45,077 bases of DNA, taken from NCBI GenBank assembly GCA_026645775.1, contig JAPKMS010000061.1:1-45077 (forward strand), written 5' to 3'. This document shows, piece after piece, positions 23,097 to 32,033 of the stretch (positions are counted from its first letter, which is position 1; every line of letters starts with the position of its first letter). The DNA comes from Anaerolineae bacterium (GTDB lineage Bacteria; Chloroflexota; Anaerolineae; CG2-30-64-16). The notes beneath the pieces were generated by a model. That model saw only the letters and a list, made by a program, of their open reading frames with translations, searched no databases and was not told the origin of the DNA. Both the position numbers and the translations under genes were made by a program.

Positions 23097-25397
23097 ATGA
23101 CCGAATCTGTGTCTTCATTTCCTGTGATTTTTAATCTTACCCCTATCCTGCCGTTGCTGCCGTTTGCGGCGTTCGTGCTCATTGTGCTGTGGGCGAACCG
23201 CAGCAAGAAGCTGAGCGCGGGGCTGGCCATCGGCGGCATCGGGCTGGCGTGGATCCTGGGCTGGGCCATTGCCATCACCACCTTCAGCGTCGAGCATTTC
23301 GGCGAGCACCCCTTCCGCGTGTTCCGCGATTGGTTGCCCACGGGGCGGACGTGGCAGGCGTTTGGCTTTGCGCTGGATCCGTTGGCCGGCGCAATGCTGA
23401 TCATGGTGCCGTTCGTCTGTTTCCTGATCTTCGTCTACGCCGTGGGGTATATGGGCGTGGGCAAGCCTGAGAGTGCAAACGACGAACGGGGCAAGCCGGC
23501 CGAGCCGGGGCACGTCGATCGGCTGGCCAGCCGCTTCTTTGCCTACATCGCACTCTTTGCCACGGGCATGATCGGCCTGATCCTGGCTGATAACCTGATC
23601 ATGCTGCTGGTCTTCTGGGAGATCATGGGCCTCTGCTCCTATCTGCTGATCGGTTTTTGGTTTGCGCGCAGCTACGATGACCCCAAGCAGATCACCCCGA
23701 AAGAGGCGGGGCTCAAGGCGTTTCTCACGACCCGCATCGGCGACACGCTGATGCTAGCAGGCATGCTGCTGCTCTACGCGCGCACTAATTCGTTGAGCTT
23801 TGCCGACATCTTCAAGCCCGAGATGTTGGAACAGCTTGCGACGACCACCGTGAATCTGCCCGGCGTGGGTGCAACGCCGTGGGCGACCCTCATCGCCATC
23901 CTGATCTTCTTCGGCGCCATCGGTAAGAGCGCCCAGTTCCCGCTGCACGTCTGGCTGCCCGACGCGATGGAAGGCCCCACGCCCGTTTCGGCGCTGATCC
24001 ACGCCGCCACCATGGTCTCTGCCGGCGTGTACCTGGTGATCCGCACCTACCCGCTGATGGCCGCGGTGGAGCACGGACCGGCGTTGCAGTTCATCGCCTT
24101 CACCGGCGCCTTCACGGCGCTCTTTGCGGCCACCATCGCGCTGGCGCAGAATGACATCAAGAAGGTGCTGGCCTACTCGACGATTTCCCAGCTCGGCTAT
24201 ATGTTTGCCGCGTTGGGCATCGGCGCCTACGTGGCGGCCACCTTCCACCTGCTCACCCATGCCTTCTTCAAGGCGCTGTTGTTCCTCGGCTCCGGCAGCG
24301 TGATTCATGGGATGGAGCACGGGCATCATCATGGACACCAGGGGCATGGGGAAGCTGGTAAACTGGTAGATTGGGAAACCGGTGGGCACGGCCACCAATC
24401 TACCGATCACCCATCTACCAACTTACCGTCTTTCGATCCCCAAGACATGCGCAACATGGGCGGGCTGTTCCGCAAGATGCCGCGTACGGCCTGGACGTTT
24501 ATTATCGGCGGGCTGGCGCTGAGCGGATTCCCGATTGTCACCGCCGGTTTCTGGAGCAAGGATGAGATCCTGGCAGACGCCTGGGCGCACAACCAGCTTG
24601 TCTTCGTGGTGCTGGCCGTTGCGGCGCTGCTCACCGCGTTCTACACCGCGCGGCAGATCGTGATGACCTTCTTCGGCCAGCCCCGCACCGCGGCCGCCGA
24701 ACACGCCAGCGAGCACGACAGTATCTTCCAGTGGATGACGATCCCGCTGATGGCGCTGGCGGTCTTCGCAGTGGCGGGCGGCTGGGTCGGCATCCCGAAG
24801 GAATTCCCCGGGCTGGGCGCCCTTTCGGCCAACCCGTTCCACCACTACATCGGCAGCCTGGCCGAGGCGCTGCACATCGAGGCCGCTGAGCTGCCGTTCA
24901 ATGCGGTGCCGCTGCTCACGTCGTTGGGGGTGGCGCTGGGCGGGCTGACGCTGGGCTGGCTGGTCTACCGGGGCGCTGGCAAGCTGCGGGCCGGACACCA
25001 TCTGGCGTCGCCGCCGGAATACGTCGATCCGTTGGCGCGGCCGCTCGGTCCGTTGTACCCGGTGCTACAGAACAAGTATTACTTCGACGAGCTCTACCAC
25101 AAGGTCTTCATCAAGGGCACGCAGCGGTTGTCCACCTGGCTGTTCAAATTCGATTCGAACATCATCGACGACACCCTCGTGGACGGCGTTGGCAAGGCAG
25201 GGCGCTGGCTGTCGGAAGTCGGTCGTTGGTTTGATACGCATATCGTCGACGGCGCGGTTAACGGCATCGGCGCGGTGACCGGCTGGTTCGGCAGCGTGAT
25301 GCGCGAATTCCAGACCGGCAAGGCGCAGAATTACCTGCTGGTAGGGCTGGTCACGGTGTCGGTGCTGTTGGGCGCGTTCTTGCTGTTGCCGAAATAG
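23097..25397 (+). CDS. nuoL: NADH-quinone oxidoreductase subunit L (operon 2), with His-rich insertion
   Basis: This NuoL has 766 residues, 126 more than NuoL1. Family landmarks are intact: LVFWEIMGLCSYLLIGFWFA, FPLHVWLPDAMEGPTPVSAL, IHAATMVSAGVYLVIR, IKKVLAYSTISQLGYMFAAL and THAFFKALLFLGSGSVIHGM. Between SVIHGM and QDMRNMGGL, residues about 402-443, is a segment rich in His and Gly (EHGHHHGHQGHGEAG) followed by LVDWETGGHGHQSTDHPS. Part of its DNA (24355-24425) is an inverted word repeat of the intergenic type. A charged loop (GKPESANDERGKPAEPGHVD) also lengthens residues 120-145. The reading frame is maintained throughout. Confidence 0.95.
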   Translation: MTESVSSFPVIFNLTPILPLLPFAAFVLIVLWANRSKKLSAGLAIGGIGLAWILGWAIAITTFSVEHFGEHPFRVFRDWLPTGRTWQAFGFALDPLAGAMLIMVPFVCFLIFVYAVGYMGVGKPESANDERGKPAEPGHVDRLASRFFAYIALFATGMIGLILADNLIMLLVFWEIMGLCSYLLIGFWFARSYDDPKQITPKEAGLKAFLTTRIGDTLMLAGMLLLYARTNSLSFADIFKPEMLEQLATTTVNLPGVGATPWATLIAILIFFGAIGKSAQFPLHVWLPDAMEGPTPVSALIHAATMVSAGVYLVIRTYPLMAAVEHGPALQFIAFTGAFTALFAATIALAQNDIKKVLAYSTISQLGYMFAALGIGAYVAATFHLLTHAFFKALLFLGSGSVIHGMEHGHHHGHQGHGEAGKLVDWETGGHGHQSTDHPSTNLPSFDPQDMRNMGGLFRKMPRTAWTFIIGGLALSGFPIVTAGFWSKDEILADAWAHNQLVFVVLAVAALLTAFYTARQIVMTFFGQPRTAAAEHASEHDSIFQWMTIPLMALAVFAVAGGWVGIPKEFPGLGALSANPFHHYIGSLAEALHIEAAELPFNAVPLLTSLGVALGGLTLGWLVYRGAGKLRAGHHLASPPEYVDPLARPLGPLYPVLQNKYYFDELYHKVFIKGTQRLSTWLFKFDSNIIDDTLVDGVGKAGRWLSEVGRWFDTHIVDGAVNGIGAVTGWFGSVMREFQTGKAQNYLLVGLVTVSVLLGAFLLLPK
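24355..24425. repeat. Intergenic-type inverted repeat inside nuoL2
   Basis: CTGGTAAACTGGTAGATTGG and GAAACCGGTGGG are followed by CCACCAATCTACCGATCACC and CATCTACCAACTTACC. Both halves use the GGTAGATTGG words of the repeats at 9966, 12650 and 35787, but here they are read as protein in frame. Confidence 0.75.
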
Positions 25398-25429
25398 TGT
25401 TATCCGATTATCTCGGAGGTTTTCTTATC

Positions 25430-27010
25430 ATGACGAACTCACTCCTGACCATCATCACCTTCGTCCCCCTGGTCGGCGCGTTGCTGACCTTGCTGCCGTG
25501 GGGCAAGTGGCTGAAGCTGGACAAGGCCGGCGAAGAGCGCCTGATCAAGAACGGCGCGATTGCGATCAGCCTTCTGCCGCTGGGGCTGGCCCTCATGCTG
25601 TGGTCCGGCTACGACCAGGCTCTCGGCGGCTTCCAGTTCGAGATCAACGTGCCGTGGGTCAAGGCGATCAACGTCAACTACCATATGGGTGTGGATGGGT
25701 TGAGCCTACCGCTGATCTTCCTGACCACCTTCCTGACGGTGCTCGGGCTGTGGTATTCGGCGCGCGTGATCAAGACACGGGTAAGGGAGTTCTTCTTCCT
25801 GTTTCTGCTGCTCGAGATGGGCATGACAGGTGTTTTCGTGTCGCTGGACCTGGTGCTCTTTTACGTCTTCTGGGAGGTGGGCCTGGTGCCGATGTACTTC
25901 CTGATCGGCATCTGGGGCCAGGCGAAGGACCGGCCGCAGTACTCGGCGATCAAGTTCTTCCTCTACACCCTGGCCGGGTCGGTATTCATGCTGCTGGCTA
26001 TCGTGGCGATCTACTTCACCACGGGTACCTTTGACATCGTCGAAGCGGCCAAGCTAAAACCGTTCGCCGACAGCATTCTGCTTTCCGGGCTGGCATTCTG
26101 GGCGTTTTTCATCGCCTTTGCCATCAAGGTGCCGAGTTGGCCGTTCCATACCTGGTTGCCCGATGCCCACACCGCGGCGCCGACTGCCGGCTCGGTGCTC
26201 CTGGCCGGCGTCTTGCTGAAGCTGGGCGCCTACGGTATCCTTCGCATCGTCCTGCCGATCTTCCCGGAGGCGTTCAAGCGATATGCGTTGATCGTCGTCG
26301 CCCTGGGCGTGATCTCCATCGTCTACGGCGCGCTGGTGTCGCTGGCCCAGTGGGACTTGAAACGGCTGATCGCCTATTCGTCGGTAAGCCACATGGGCTA
26401 CGTGCTGCTGGGCGTTGGCGCGGCCGCCTACGCGATCGGTACGCCCAAGTGGGTGGATGCGAGCGCAATGGCGCTGAACGGCGCAGCGATGCAGATGTTC
26501 ACCCACGGCATCAGCACCGGCGCCTTGTTCTTCCTGGTCGGCGTGATCTACGAGCGGGCGCATCTGCGGGACCTCAAGATGTTCGGCGGGTTCAGCAGCA
26601 AGTTGCCGTACTACTACGGTCTCTTCGCCGTCACCGCCTTCACCTCGCTGGGCCTGCCTGGCCTGGCCGGCTTCTGGAGCGAGCTTTTCGTTTTCCGGGG
26701 CGCGTTTGACATCGTGCCGATCTGGGCGGTGATCGGCGTGTTGGGCATTGTGCTGACCGCAGCCTACATCCTGTGGAAGATCATCCAGTACACCTTCCTG
26801 GGCCAGTATGACGCGCACAAGATCGCACACTGGACCGATGTGGAGACCGGCGCTGAGCTGCACGAGCCCAAGGATCTGGCGTTTTTCGAGAAGGTGACGC
26901 TTTGGCCGTTGGTGGCGTTTATGATCTTTCTCGGCATCTATCCCGCACCGCTCCTGAACCTTTTCAACACAGTGTTCGTGCGGCTGATGAGCGGATTCGC
27001 CGGGAAGTGA
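25430..27010 (+). CDS. nuoM: NADH-quinone oxidoreductase subunit M (operon 2)
   Basis: This 526-residue NuoM has NYHMGVDGLSLPLIFLTTFL, LVLFYVFWEVGLVPMYFLIG, WPFHTWLPDAHTAAPTAGSV, LKRLIAYSSVSHMGYVLLG and LGLPGLAGFWSELFVF. It is 27 residues longer than NuoM1. The start at 25430 is chosen because TCGGAGGT lies upstream; a GTG at 25397 would overlap the nuoL2 stop and adds an unlikely N-terminus. Unlike operon 1, L and M are adjacent here, with a 32-base gap. Confidence 0.95.
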   Translation: MTNSLLTIITFVPLVGALLTLLPWGKWLKLDKAGEERLIKNGAIAISLLPLGLALMLWSGYDQALGGFQFEINVPWVKAINVNYHMGVDGLSLPLIFLTTFLTVLGLWYSARVIKTRVREFFFLFLLLEMGMTGVFVSLDLVLFYVFWEVGLVPMYFLIGIWGQAKDRPQYSAIKFFLYTLAGSVFMLLAIVAIYFTTGTFDIVEAAKLKPFADSILLSGLAFWAFFIAFAIKVPSWPFHTWLPDAHTAAPTAGSVLLAGVLLKLGAYGILRIVLPIFPEAFKRYALIVVALGVISIVYGALVSLAQWDLKRLIAYSSVSHMGYVLLGVGAAAYAIGTPKWVDASAMALNGAAMQMFTHGISTGALFFLVGVIYERAHLRDLKMFGGFSSKLPYYYGLFAVTAFTSLGLPGLAGFWSELFVFRGAFDIVPIWAVIGVLGIVLTAAYILWKIIQYTFLGQYDAHKIAHWTDVETGAELHEPKDLAFFEKVTLWPLVAFMIFLGIYPAPLLNLFNTVFVRLMSGFAGK

Positions 27011-27100
27011 GCGCATCGCAAGCAACCAGTAACCCGTCGGAGCAAAGGCTGATCTGCTTACGCCTTGCACCTGATGGGTTGTGGACCGGGAGGCAGTCCC

Positions 27101-28594
27101 TTGAAACTAGCTGATCTGACTTATCTCTTGCCAGAACTGATCTTGCTGCTGACCGCCGCGCTGATCTTCTTGCTGGACCTGATCTGGTTCAAGCGTCCAG
27201 CGGTGTCGGAGCGTCGGACGGAATGGCTGCCCTATGTGGCGCTGGCCGGGTTGGGCGGAGCAGCCCTGGGCCTGCTCCCCAGCCTGGGCAAGACCGCGTC
27301 GGTTGCCACCGTGTTGACCGCTGACCCGTACGGCGTTTTCTTCAAGGCGTTGGCGATCATGGGTGTGGCGCTGGTGGTTTTGCTCGCGGCGCCGTACCTG
27401 CGCGGCCGCACCCCCTATCGCGGTGAATTCTATGCGCTGCTGCTGATCGTGGCACTGGCTATCTGCCTGGCCGTGGGCGCCACCAACCTGGTGATGATCT
27501 ACCTGGCTATGGAGTTTCTCAGCATCACCAGCTATGTGCTGACCGGTTATCTGCGCAACGACCGCAAGTCGGGCGAGGCTGCACTGAAGTACTTCCTTTA
27601 CGGCGCGACCGCCTCCGCAGTGATGCTGTACGGCATGTCGCTGCTTTATGGCGCTACCGGCACGGTCGATCTGGCGGGGATTGCCGCCGCGTTCCAGGGC
27701 AAGGCGCAGGGCACGCTGGCCTGGCTGTCGATGCCTGCGATCATCCTGCTGATGGCCGGCTTCGGGTTTAAGGCCAGCCTGGTGCCCTTCCACCAATGGG
27801 CCCCTGACACCTACGAGGGCGCACCGACGCCCGTTACGGCGTTTCTGTCCACCGCATCCAAGGCGACCGGGTTCGCCATCCTGATGCGCGTCCTTCTGAC
27901 GAGCCTGGGGCAGGCCGATATTGCCCGGCAGTGGATCTCTCTGCTGGTGGCTATCTCGGTCCTCACCATGACGCTGGGCAACCTGACGGCTCTGCGCCAG
28001 ACCCATATCAAGCGGCTGCTGGCGTATTCCTCCATCGCCCAGGCCGGCTATATCCTGATCGGCGTGGCGGCCGTGTTGGCCGGACCGGGCCGCACCTTCA
28101 CCGGCATCAATGGCGTGTTGATCTACCTGTTAGCCTACTTGTTCACCAATGTTGGCGCGTTTACGGTGGTGACGGCGGTGGAAACGGCCACGGGCAAGGT
28201 GGACATCCGGGACTACGCCGGTCTGGTGCAGCGCTCGCCCTGGCTGGCCGCGCTTCTGCTGGTCTTTCTGCTGTCGCTGGCCGGCATCCCGCCCACCGGT
28301 GGCTTTATCGGCAAATTCTTTGTCTTCGGCGCTGCGGTGCAGAACCAGATGTGGGTGTTGGTCGCGATCGCGGCCGTCAACAGTGTGATCGCGGCGTTTT
28401 ATTACTTGAACATTGTCCGCTACATATTCTTCACCCCGGCCGAGGAAGGCGCCGATCGGATTCCGGTCGCACTGCCCTTCCGGGTGGCGGTGGGGGTGAC
28501 TGCGGCGGTGACGATTCTGCTGGGCCTGGCGCCCAGCCCGTTGATCGCATGGGCCACCCAATCGGCGCAGGCGCTGCTGGTGGCGTTGCGGTAG
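27101..28594 (+). CDS. nuoN: NADH-quinone oxidoreductase subunit N (operon 2)
   Basis: This 497-residue NuoN has YLAMEFLSITSYVLTGYLRN, KSGEAALKYFLYGATASAVM, FHQWAPDTYEGAPTPVTAFL, IKRLLAYSSIAQAGYILIG and LAGIPPTGGFIGKFFVF. A TTG at 27101 is preferred as start: GGGAGGCAG lies 4 to 12 bases before it and MKLADLTYLLPELIL is a normal NuoN beginning. Upstream ATG and TTG codons add a glycine-rich piece unlike the family. It ends operon 2. Confidence 0.94.
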   Translation: MKLADLTYLLPELILLLTAALIFLLDLIWFKRPAVSERRTEWLPYVALAGLGGAALGLLPSLGKTASVATVLTADPYGVFFKALAIMGVALVVLLAAPYLRGRTPYRGEFYALLLIVALAICLAVGATNLVMIYLAMEFLSITSYVLTGYLRNDRKSGEAALKYFLYGATASAVMLYGMSLLYGATGTVDLAGIAAAFQGKAQGTLAWLSMPAIILLMAGFGFKASLVPFHQWAPDTYEGAPTPVTAFLSTASKATGFAILMRVLLTSLGQADIARQWISLLVAISVLTMTLGNLTALRQTHIKRLLAYSSIAQAGYILIGVAAVLAGPGRTFTGINGVLIYLLAYLFTNVGAFTVVTAVETATGKVDIRDYAGLVQRSPWLAALLLVFLLSLAGIPPTGGFIGKFFVFGAAVQNQMWVLVAIAAVNSVIAAFYYLNIVRYIFFTPAEEGADRIPVALPFRVAVGVTAAVTILLGLAPSPLIAWATQSAQALLVALR

Positions 28595-28624
28595 ACCACC
28601 TATTCGTCAGATCGGAATCTGCCT

Positions 28625-29176
28625 GTGAATACATCTGGTCCCCCAAACCGACGCCAGCCCAGTGAAAGCCGCTGGCGTCGGTTTTTGCGAGATTATCGGT
28701 TTGAGATCATTTGGGCTGCGGTCGTTGCCCTGGGCCTTTTTCTGATCCTGGAACGGTTCAGCATCCGGCAAACGTTGCGCGCGTGGATCGCGACGCTGAT
28801 GGAGACCAGCCGGGGAAGCATCGGGCGCCTGGCGGACGTGGTTCTGAGGTTTCTGGCGGCCACGACTCTCTCCGATGTCATCGGCTTTGTGCTGATTGCC
28901 GGGGCACTGGCCGCAATTGTGCTGCGCGTCCGCTGGCGACTGCTGCGCAGCCCTCAATTGGCTTTGCTGAAGTGTCCCGTGTGCGGCAGCGATCTGCATC
29001 GCGTCCACCGGCGCGGGCTCGATCACCTCATCAACGCCTTTGTGCCGGTGCGGCGCTACCGCTGCAGCAACCGGGAATGCGGCTGGCGCGGCCTGCGCGT
29101 CGGCGGGGGCCATGGCGCCAGCCACGCATCGACAGGAACCGGCAGGAGCGTGCGCGATCGCAATGCAACTCGCTGA
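28625..29176 (+). CDS. Membrane protein with C-terminal zinc ribbon, function unknown
   Basis: The 183-residue protein starts at GTG, has a basic N-terminus (RRQPSESRWRRFLRDY), then two hydrophobic segments (about 24-43 and 83-105). After the second it has a four-cysteine zinc-ribbon: LKCPVCGSDLHR, then RYRCSNRECGWRGLRV. I do not recognise a named family. It starts 30 bases after nuoN2 and its 3' end overlaps the MurE-like gene by 14 bases, so it may be transcribed with either. No enzymatic motif is seen. Confidence 0.6.
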   Translation: MNTSGPPNRRQPSESRWRRFLRDYRFEIIWAAVVALGLFLILERFSIRQTLRAWIATLMETSRGSIGRLADVVLRFLAATTLSDVIGFVLIAGALAAIVLRVRWRLLRSPQLALLKCPVCGSDLHRVHRRGLDHLINAFVPVRRYRCSNRECGWRGLRVGGGHGASHASTGTGRSVRDRNATR

Positions 29177-30818
29177 GTTGTTGGCTGCCCTCCCGGCTGT
29201 GCTCGCGGTCACGGGCGAGCCGGCAGGCGCCATCACCCACATCACAGCCGATTCGCGCCAGGTCACGCCTGGCGCGTTGTTTGTGGCCTACCGGGGCGTC
29301 GGCGCAGATAGCCAGCGCTTCATCCCCGACGCGATCGCCCGCGGCGCGGCCGCCGTGGTGGGCGAGCAGCCGATGGTCGGCCTGTCTGTGCCGGCCATCC
29401 AGGTGGCCGATGGCCGCGTCGCACTGGCGTGGCTGAGCGCGGCCTGGTGCGGCCACCCCAGCCGATCGATGGCGCTGGTGGGCATCACCGGCACCGATGG
29501 CAAAACCACCACAGCTAACCTGCTCTACAGCATCCTGCGGGCCGCCGGCCGCCGCGCCGGGCTGATCAGCACCGTGAGTGCCGTGATCGGCGACCGCACC
29601 TACGACACTGGGCTGCACACCACCACACCCGATGCGCCCGACGTCCAACGTTACCTGGCACAGATGCGCGACGCGGGCGTCGAGATCGCGGTGCTGGAGA
29701 CGACCTCGCATGGACTGGCGCAGCATCGCGTCACCGGCTGTGCGTTCGATGTCGCCGTGGTGACCAATATCACCCACGAACACCTGGATTTTCACGGCAG
29801 CTACGAGGCGTATCGCGACGCCAAGGCGCGGTTGTTCCGATCGCTGAGCGAACAGAAACCCGGTTTCTCGAAGAAACCGGGTTTCTCAGAACTGCCGAAG
29901 ACCGCGGTGCTGAACCGCGATGACAGTTCCTTCGAGTATCTGTCGGCCATCCCGGCTGAGCGTGTGATCACATACGGGATCGGGCAGGCCGGGGGTGCAG
30001 GGCAGGGAAACGGCGCGAGCATCCATCTCACCGCCGCAGCCATCCGCCATGCGGCCGGCGGGACAGAATTCGACCTCCACTTCACACCCGTACCCCCTCA
30101 CCGTGTCCCTGTGCCGCCTTGGCGCCTCGTCACGCCGCTGGTCGGTGACTTTAACGTCTCCAACATCCTTGCCGCAGCGGGCGCGGCGCTGGCATTGGAC
30201 ATCGAGCCGGAGGCGATCCGGGTAGGTGTGGCCGCGTTGGCCGGTGTCTCCGGTCGGATGGAGCGGATCGACCGCGGCCAGCCGTTCCTGGCGGTGGTGG
30301 ATTTCGCGCACACGCCCAACGCCCTGGCGCGTGCCCTGGACACCGTGCGCGGTTTGACCGAGCGGGATGGCCGGGTCATCGTTGTCTTCGGCTCGGCGGG
30401 CTTGCGGGATCGCGAAAAGCGCCGACTGATGGGCGAGGTGGCGGCGGCGCGGGCCGATTACACCCTCGTCACCGCCGAAGACCCGCGCACTGAAGATCTG
30501 GCTGCCATCATGGCCGAGACTGCGGGCGCGCTGCTCGCTGCAGGCCGGGTCGAAGGGCACGATTTCGTCTGCATCCCCGACCGGCAGCGGGCTATCCTCC
30601 ATGCCGTGCAGCATGCCCGGCCGGGCGATGTGGTGATCTGCTGTGGCAAGGGGCACGAGCAGTCCATGTGTTTCGGCGCAGTCGAGCATCCCTGGCGCGA
30701 CCAGGAGGCCCTGCGGTGGGCGCTGGATCGCCTGGCCGGCGTCACCGATGACGCGCCGCCTTTTGCCTTACCGACGTGGGACAACTTGCCGGTTATTCCC
30801 GAATTTGACCGGAGATAA
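29163..30818 (+). CDS. murE: MurE-like UDP-N-acetylmuramoyl-peptide ligase
   Basis: The 551-residue protein has the Mur-ligase order: N-terminal [19 protein letters not shown] loop [15 protein letters not shown] (residues 107-121), [47 protein letters not shown] with the carbamylated-lysine region, [13 protein letters not shown] and [20 protein letters not shown]. MurE adds the third amino acid to the cell-wall precursor. The DNPR motif of diaminopimelate-adding enzymes reads EDPR here (about 439-442), so the amino acid is uncertain. Residues about 231-243 ([13 protein letters not shown]) come from a palindromic repeat. Start at 29163, inside the preceding gene. The 3' end overlaps the convergent dehydrogenase gene by 26 bases. 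Confidence 0.85.
   Translation: MQLAELLAALPAVLAVTGEPAGAITHITADSRQVTPGALFVAYRGVGADSQRFIPDAIARGAAAVVGEQPMVGLSVPAIQVADGRVALAWLSAAWCGHPSRSMALVGITGTDGKTTTANLLYSILRAAGRRAGLISTVSAVIGDRTYDTGLHTTTPDAPDVQRYLAQMRDAGVEIAVLETTSHGLAQHRVTGCAFDVAVVTNITHEHLDFHGSYEAYRDAKARLFRSLSEQKPGFSKKPGFSELPKTAVLNRDDSSFEYLSAIPAERVITYGIGQAGGAGQGNGASIHLTAAAIRHAAGGTEFDLHFTPVPPHRVPVPPWRLVTPLVGDFNVSNILAAAGAALALDIEPEAIRVGVAALAGVSGRMERIDRGQPFLAVVDFAHTPNALARALDTVRGLTERDGRVIVVFGSAGLRDREKRRLMGEVAAARADYTLVTAEDPRTEDLAAIMAETAGALLAAGRVEGHDFVCIPDRQRAILHAVQHARPGDVVICCGKGHEQSMCFGAVEHPWRDQEALRWALDRLAGVTDDAPPFALPTWDNLPVIPEFDRR
29854..29886. repeat. Palindromic AGAAACCCGGTTTCT pair inside murE
   Basis: AGAAACCCGGTTTCT (29854-29868) and its exact reverse complement AGAAACCGGGTTTCT (29872-29886) are separated by CGA. 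Each 15-mer is itself almost palindromic. The unit is read in frame as [11 protein letters not shown]. It resembles a dispersed palindrome that I recall from cyanobacterial and chloroflexal genomes, but I cannot verify that here. Confidence 0.85.
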
Positions 30819-31749
30819 AGGCGTAGCTGCTTCCTGTCAATTGCTCGGATATTGCCCACAACCGGGACGCTACCGCCTGATCGTGGGATCGGGCGTTGGA
30901 CTGCGCCTTGACCGGAAAGCCGCTCTGCCCCAGCAAGCCATCCGGGCCCAGGTAATCGCCGCCGCGCACATCGGGCGAAGTTGCCGCGTAGAGCATCGGC
31001 AGCGCACCCATCGCCGCACTTTGCGCGAGGACGCGGTTGGCTGCCGGCATGATCTTTGCCCAGAGCCGCGAACCCGCCATCTCGGGCCCAACGGCTTGCA
31101 GATTGGTGGCTGCGTAGCCGGGATGCGCAGCCACACTGATGACATCGCGGCCGGCCGCGGCGAGCCGCCGCTGTAACTCGTACGCGAAAAGCAGGTTCGC
31201 CAGCTTGCTTTGGCCGTAGGCGCCCCACTTGCTATACCCTTGTTCGCTCTGCAGATCGTCGAAATTGATCTTGCCCATCAAGTGCAGGCCGCTGCTCATG
31301 GTTGCCACGCGCGCGGCCGGCGTCATCAGCATCAAGGGCAGCAGCAGGCCGGTGAGCGCAAAGTGCCCCAGGTGGTTGGTGCCGAACTGCATCTCGAAGC
31401 CGTCGGCGGTCGTGCGGCGCGGGATCGCCATCACCCCCGCGTTGTTGATCAGGAGGTCCAGCCGGTCGTGCGTCTGCAAGAAAGCGGCTGCAGCGCTGCG
31501 GATGGAGGCCAGGCTGGCCAGATCGAGCGGCAGCAGCGCCAGGTCGGCTGCGGGCGCGCTGCGACGGATCTCCGCGATCGCCCGCTCGCCCCTGGCGGCG
31601 TCGCGCACGGCCAGCACCACGCGTGCCCCGCGCTGCGCCAGCACCTTTGCCATCTCGAAGCCCAGGCCGCTGTTCGCGCCGGTGATCACGGCAACTTTGC
31701 CGGTTTGTTCGGGGATGTTTTGCTCGACCCAACGATTGTAATCTGGCAT
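30793..31749 (-). CDS. Short-chain dehydrogenase/reductase, retinol-dehydrogenase-like
   Basis: The 318-residue protein is a classical SDR. It has the cofactor motif [20 protein letters not shown], the arginines of [12 protein letters not shown] that favour [30 protein letters not shown] and the catalytic Y-x3-K in [16 protein letters not shown]. The length and C-terminal [10 protein letters not shown] suit the group annotated as retinol dehydrogenase or WW-domain oxidoreductase-like in bacteria; the true substrate is unknown. The 3' end overlaps murE on the other strand. Confidence 0.88.
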   Translation of the reverse strand: MPDYNRWVEQNIPEQTGKVAVITGANSGLGFEMAKVLAQRGARVVLAVRDAARGERAIAEIRRSAPAADLALLPLDLASLASIRSAAAAFLQTHDRLDLLINNAGVMAIPRRTTADGFEMQFGTNHLGHFALTGLLLPLMLMTPAARVATMSSGLHLMGKINFDDLQSEQGYSKWGAYGQSKLANLLFAYELQRRLAAAGRDVISVAAHPGYAATNLQAVGPEMAGSRLWAKIMPAANRVLAQSAAMGALPMLYAATSPDVRGGDYLGPDGLLGQSGFPVKAQSNARSHDQAVASRLWAISEQLTGSSYAFISGQIRE

Positions 31750-31828
31750 GAATCTGTATCCTCACAGTTCTGGATGGTGTCTTCTCAAATCTCGGGGGCG
31801 TTGCTCGGCCGATGTGCGGAGAAGACGC

Positions 31829-31851
31829 CAGACAGGATGTCATCCTGTCTG
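31829..31851. terminator. Hairpin upstream of the dehydrogenase gene
   Basis: CAGACAGGAT (31829-31838) and ATCCTGTCTG (31842-31851) form a 10-bp stem with a 3-base loop. It stands in a 284-base gene-free stretch (31750-32033) between two diverging genes, so its role as terminator or attenuator is unclear. Nothing else was recognised in that stretch. Confidence 0.4.
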
Positions 31852-32033
31852 ACAAGCCACCATTGTACATTGCTTTCCTCAAGATGACGACAAAACCTGG
31901 GGCCATCGCGCGAAACCGCGGCCGGGAATCTGCGTAAACAAGAATGACCGCGCGCACTGGTAGGAGCAGTTGACGTTGAATCGCTCCTCCCGCACATCTG
32001 CGCCGAGCCATCGGCAGCTATCTGGAGGATTTC

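Noticed and set aside
20501-28594. Operon 2 as an Mrp-type sodium/proton antiporter
   Set aside because: Mrp clusters lack NuoA and NuoH and carry MrpB, E, F and G. Here A, H, J and K are plain complex I subunits.
3696-28594. Double nuo operon as an assembly artefact
   Set aside because: Corresponding proteins differ in length and sequence throughout (for example NuoH 341 and 387 residues, NuoL 640 and 766), and the strand switch lies in a normal promoter region.
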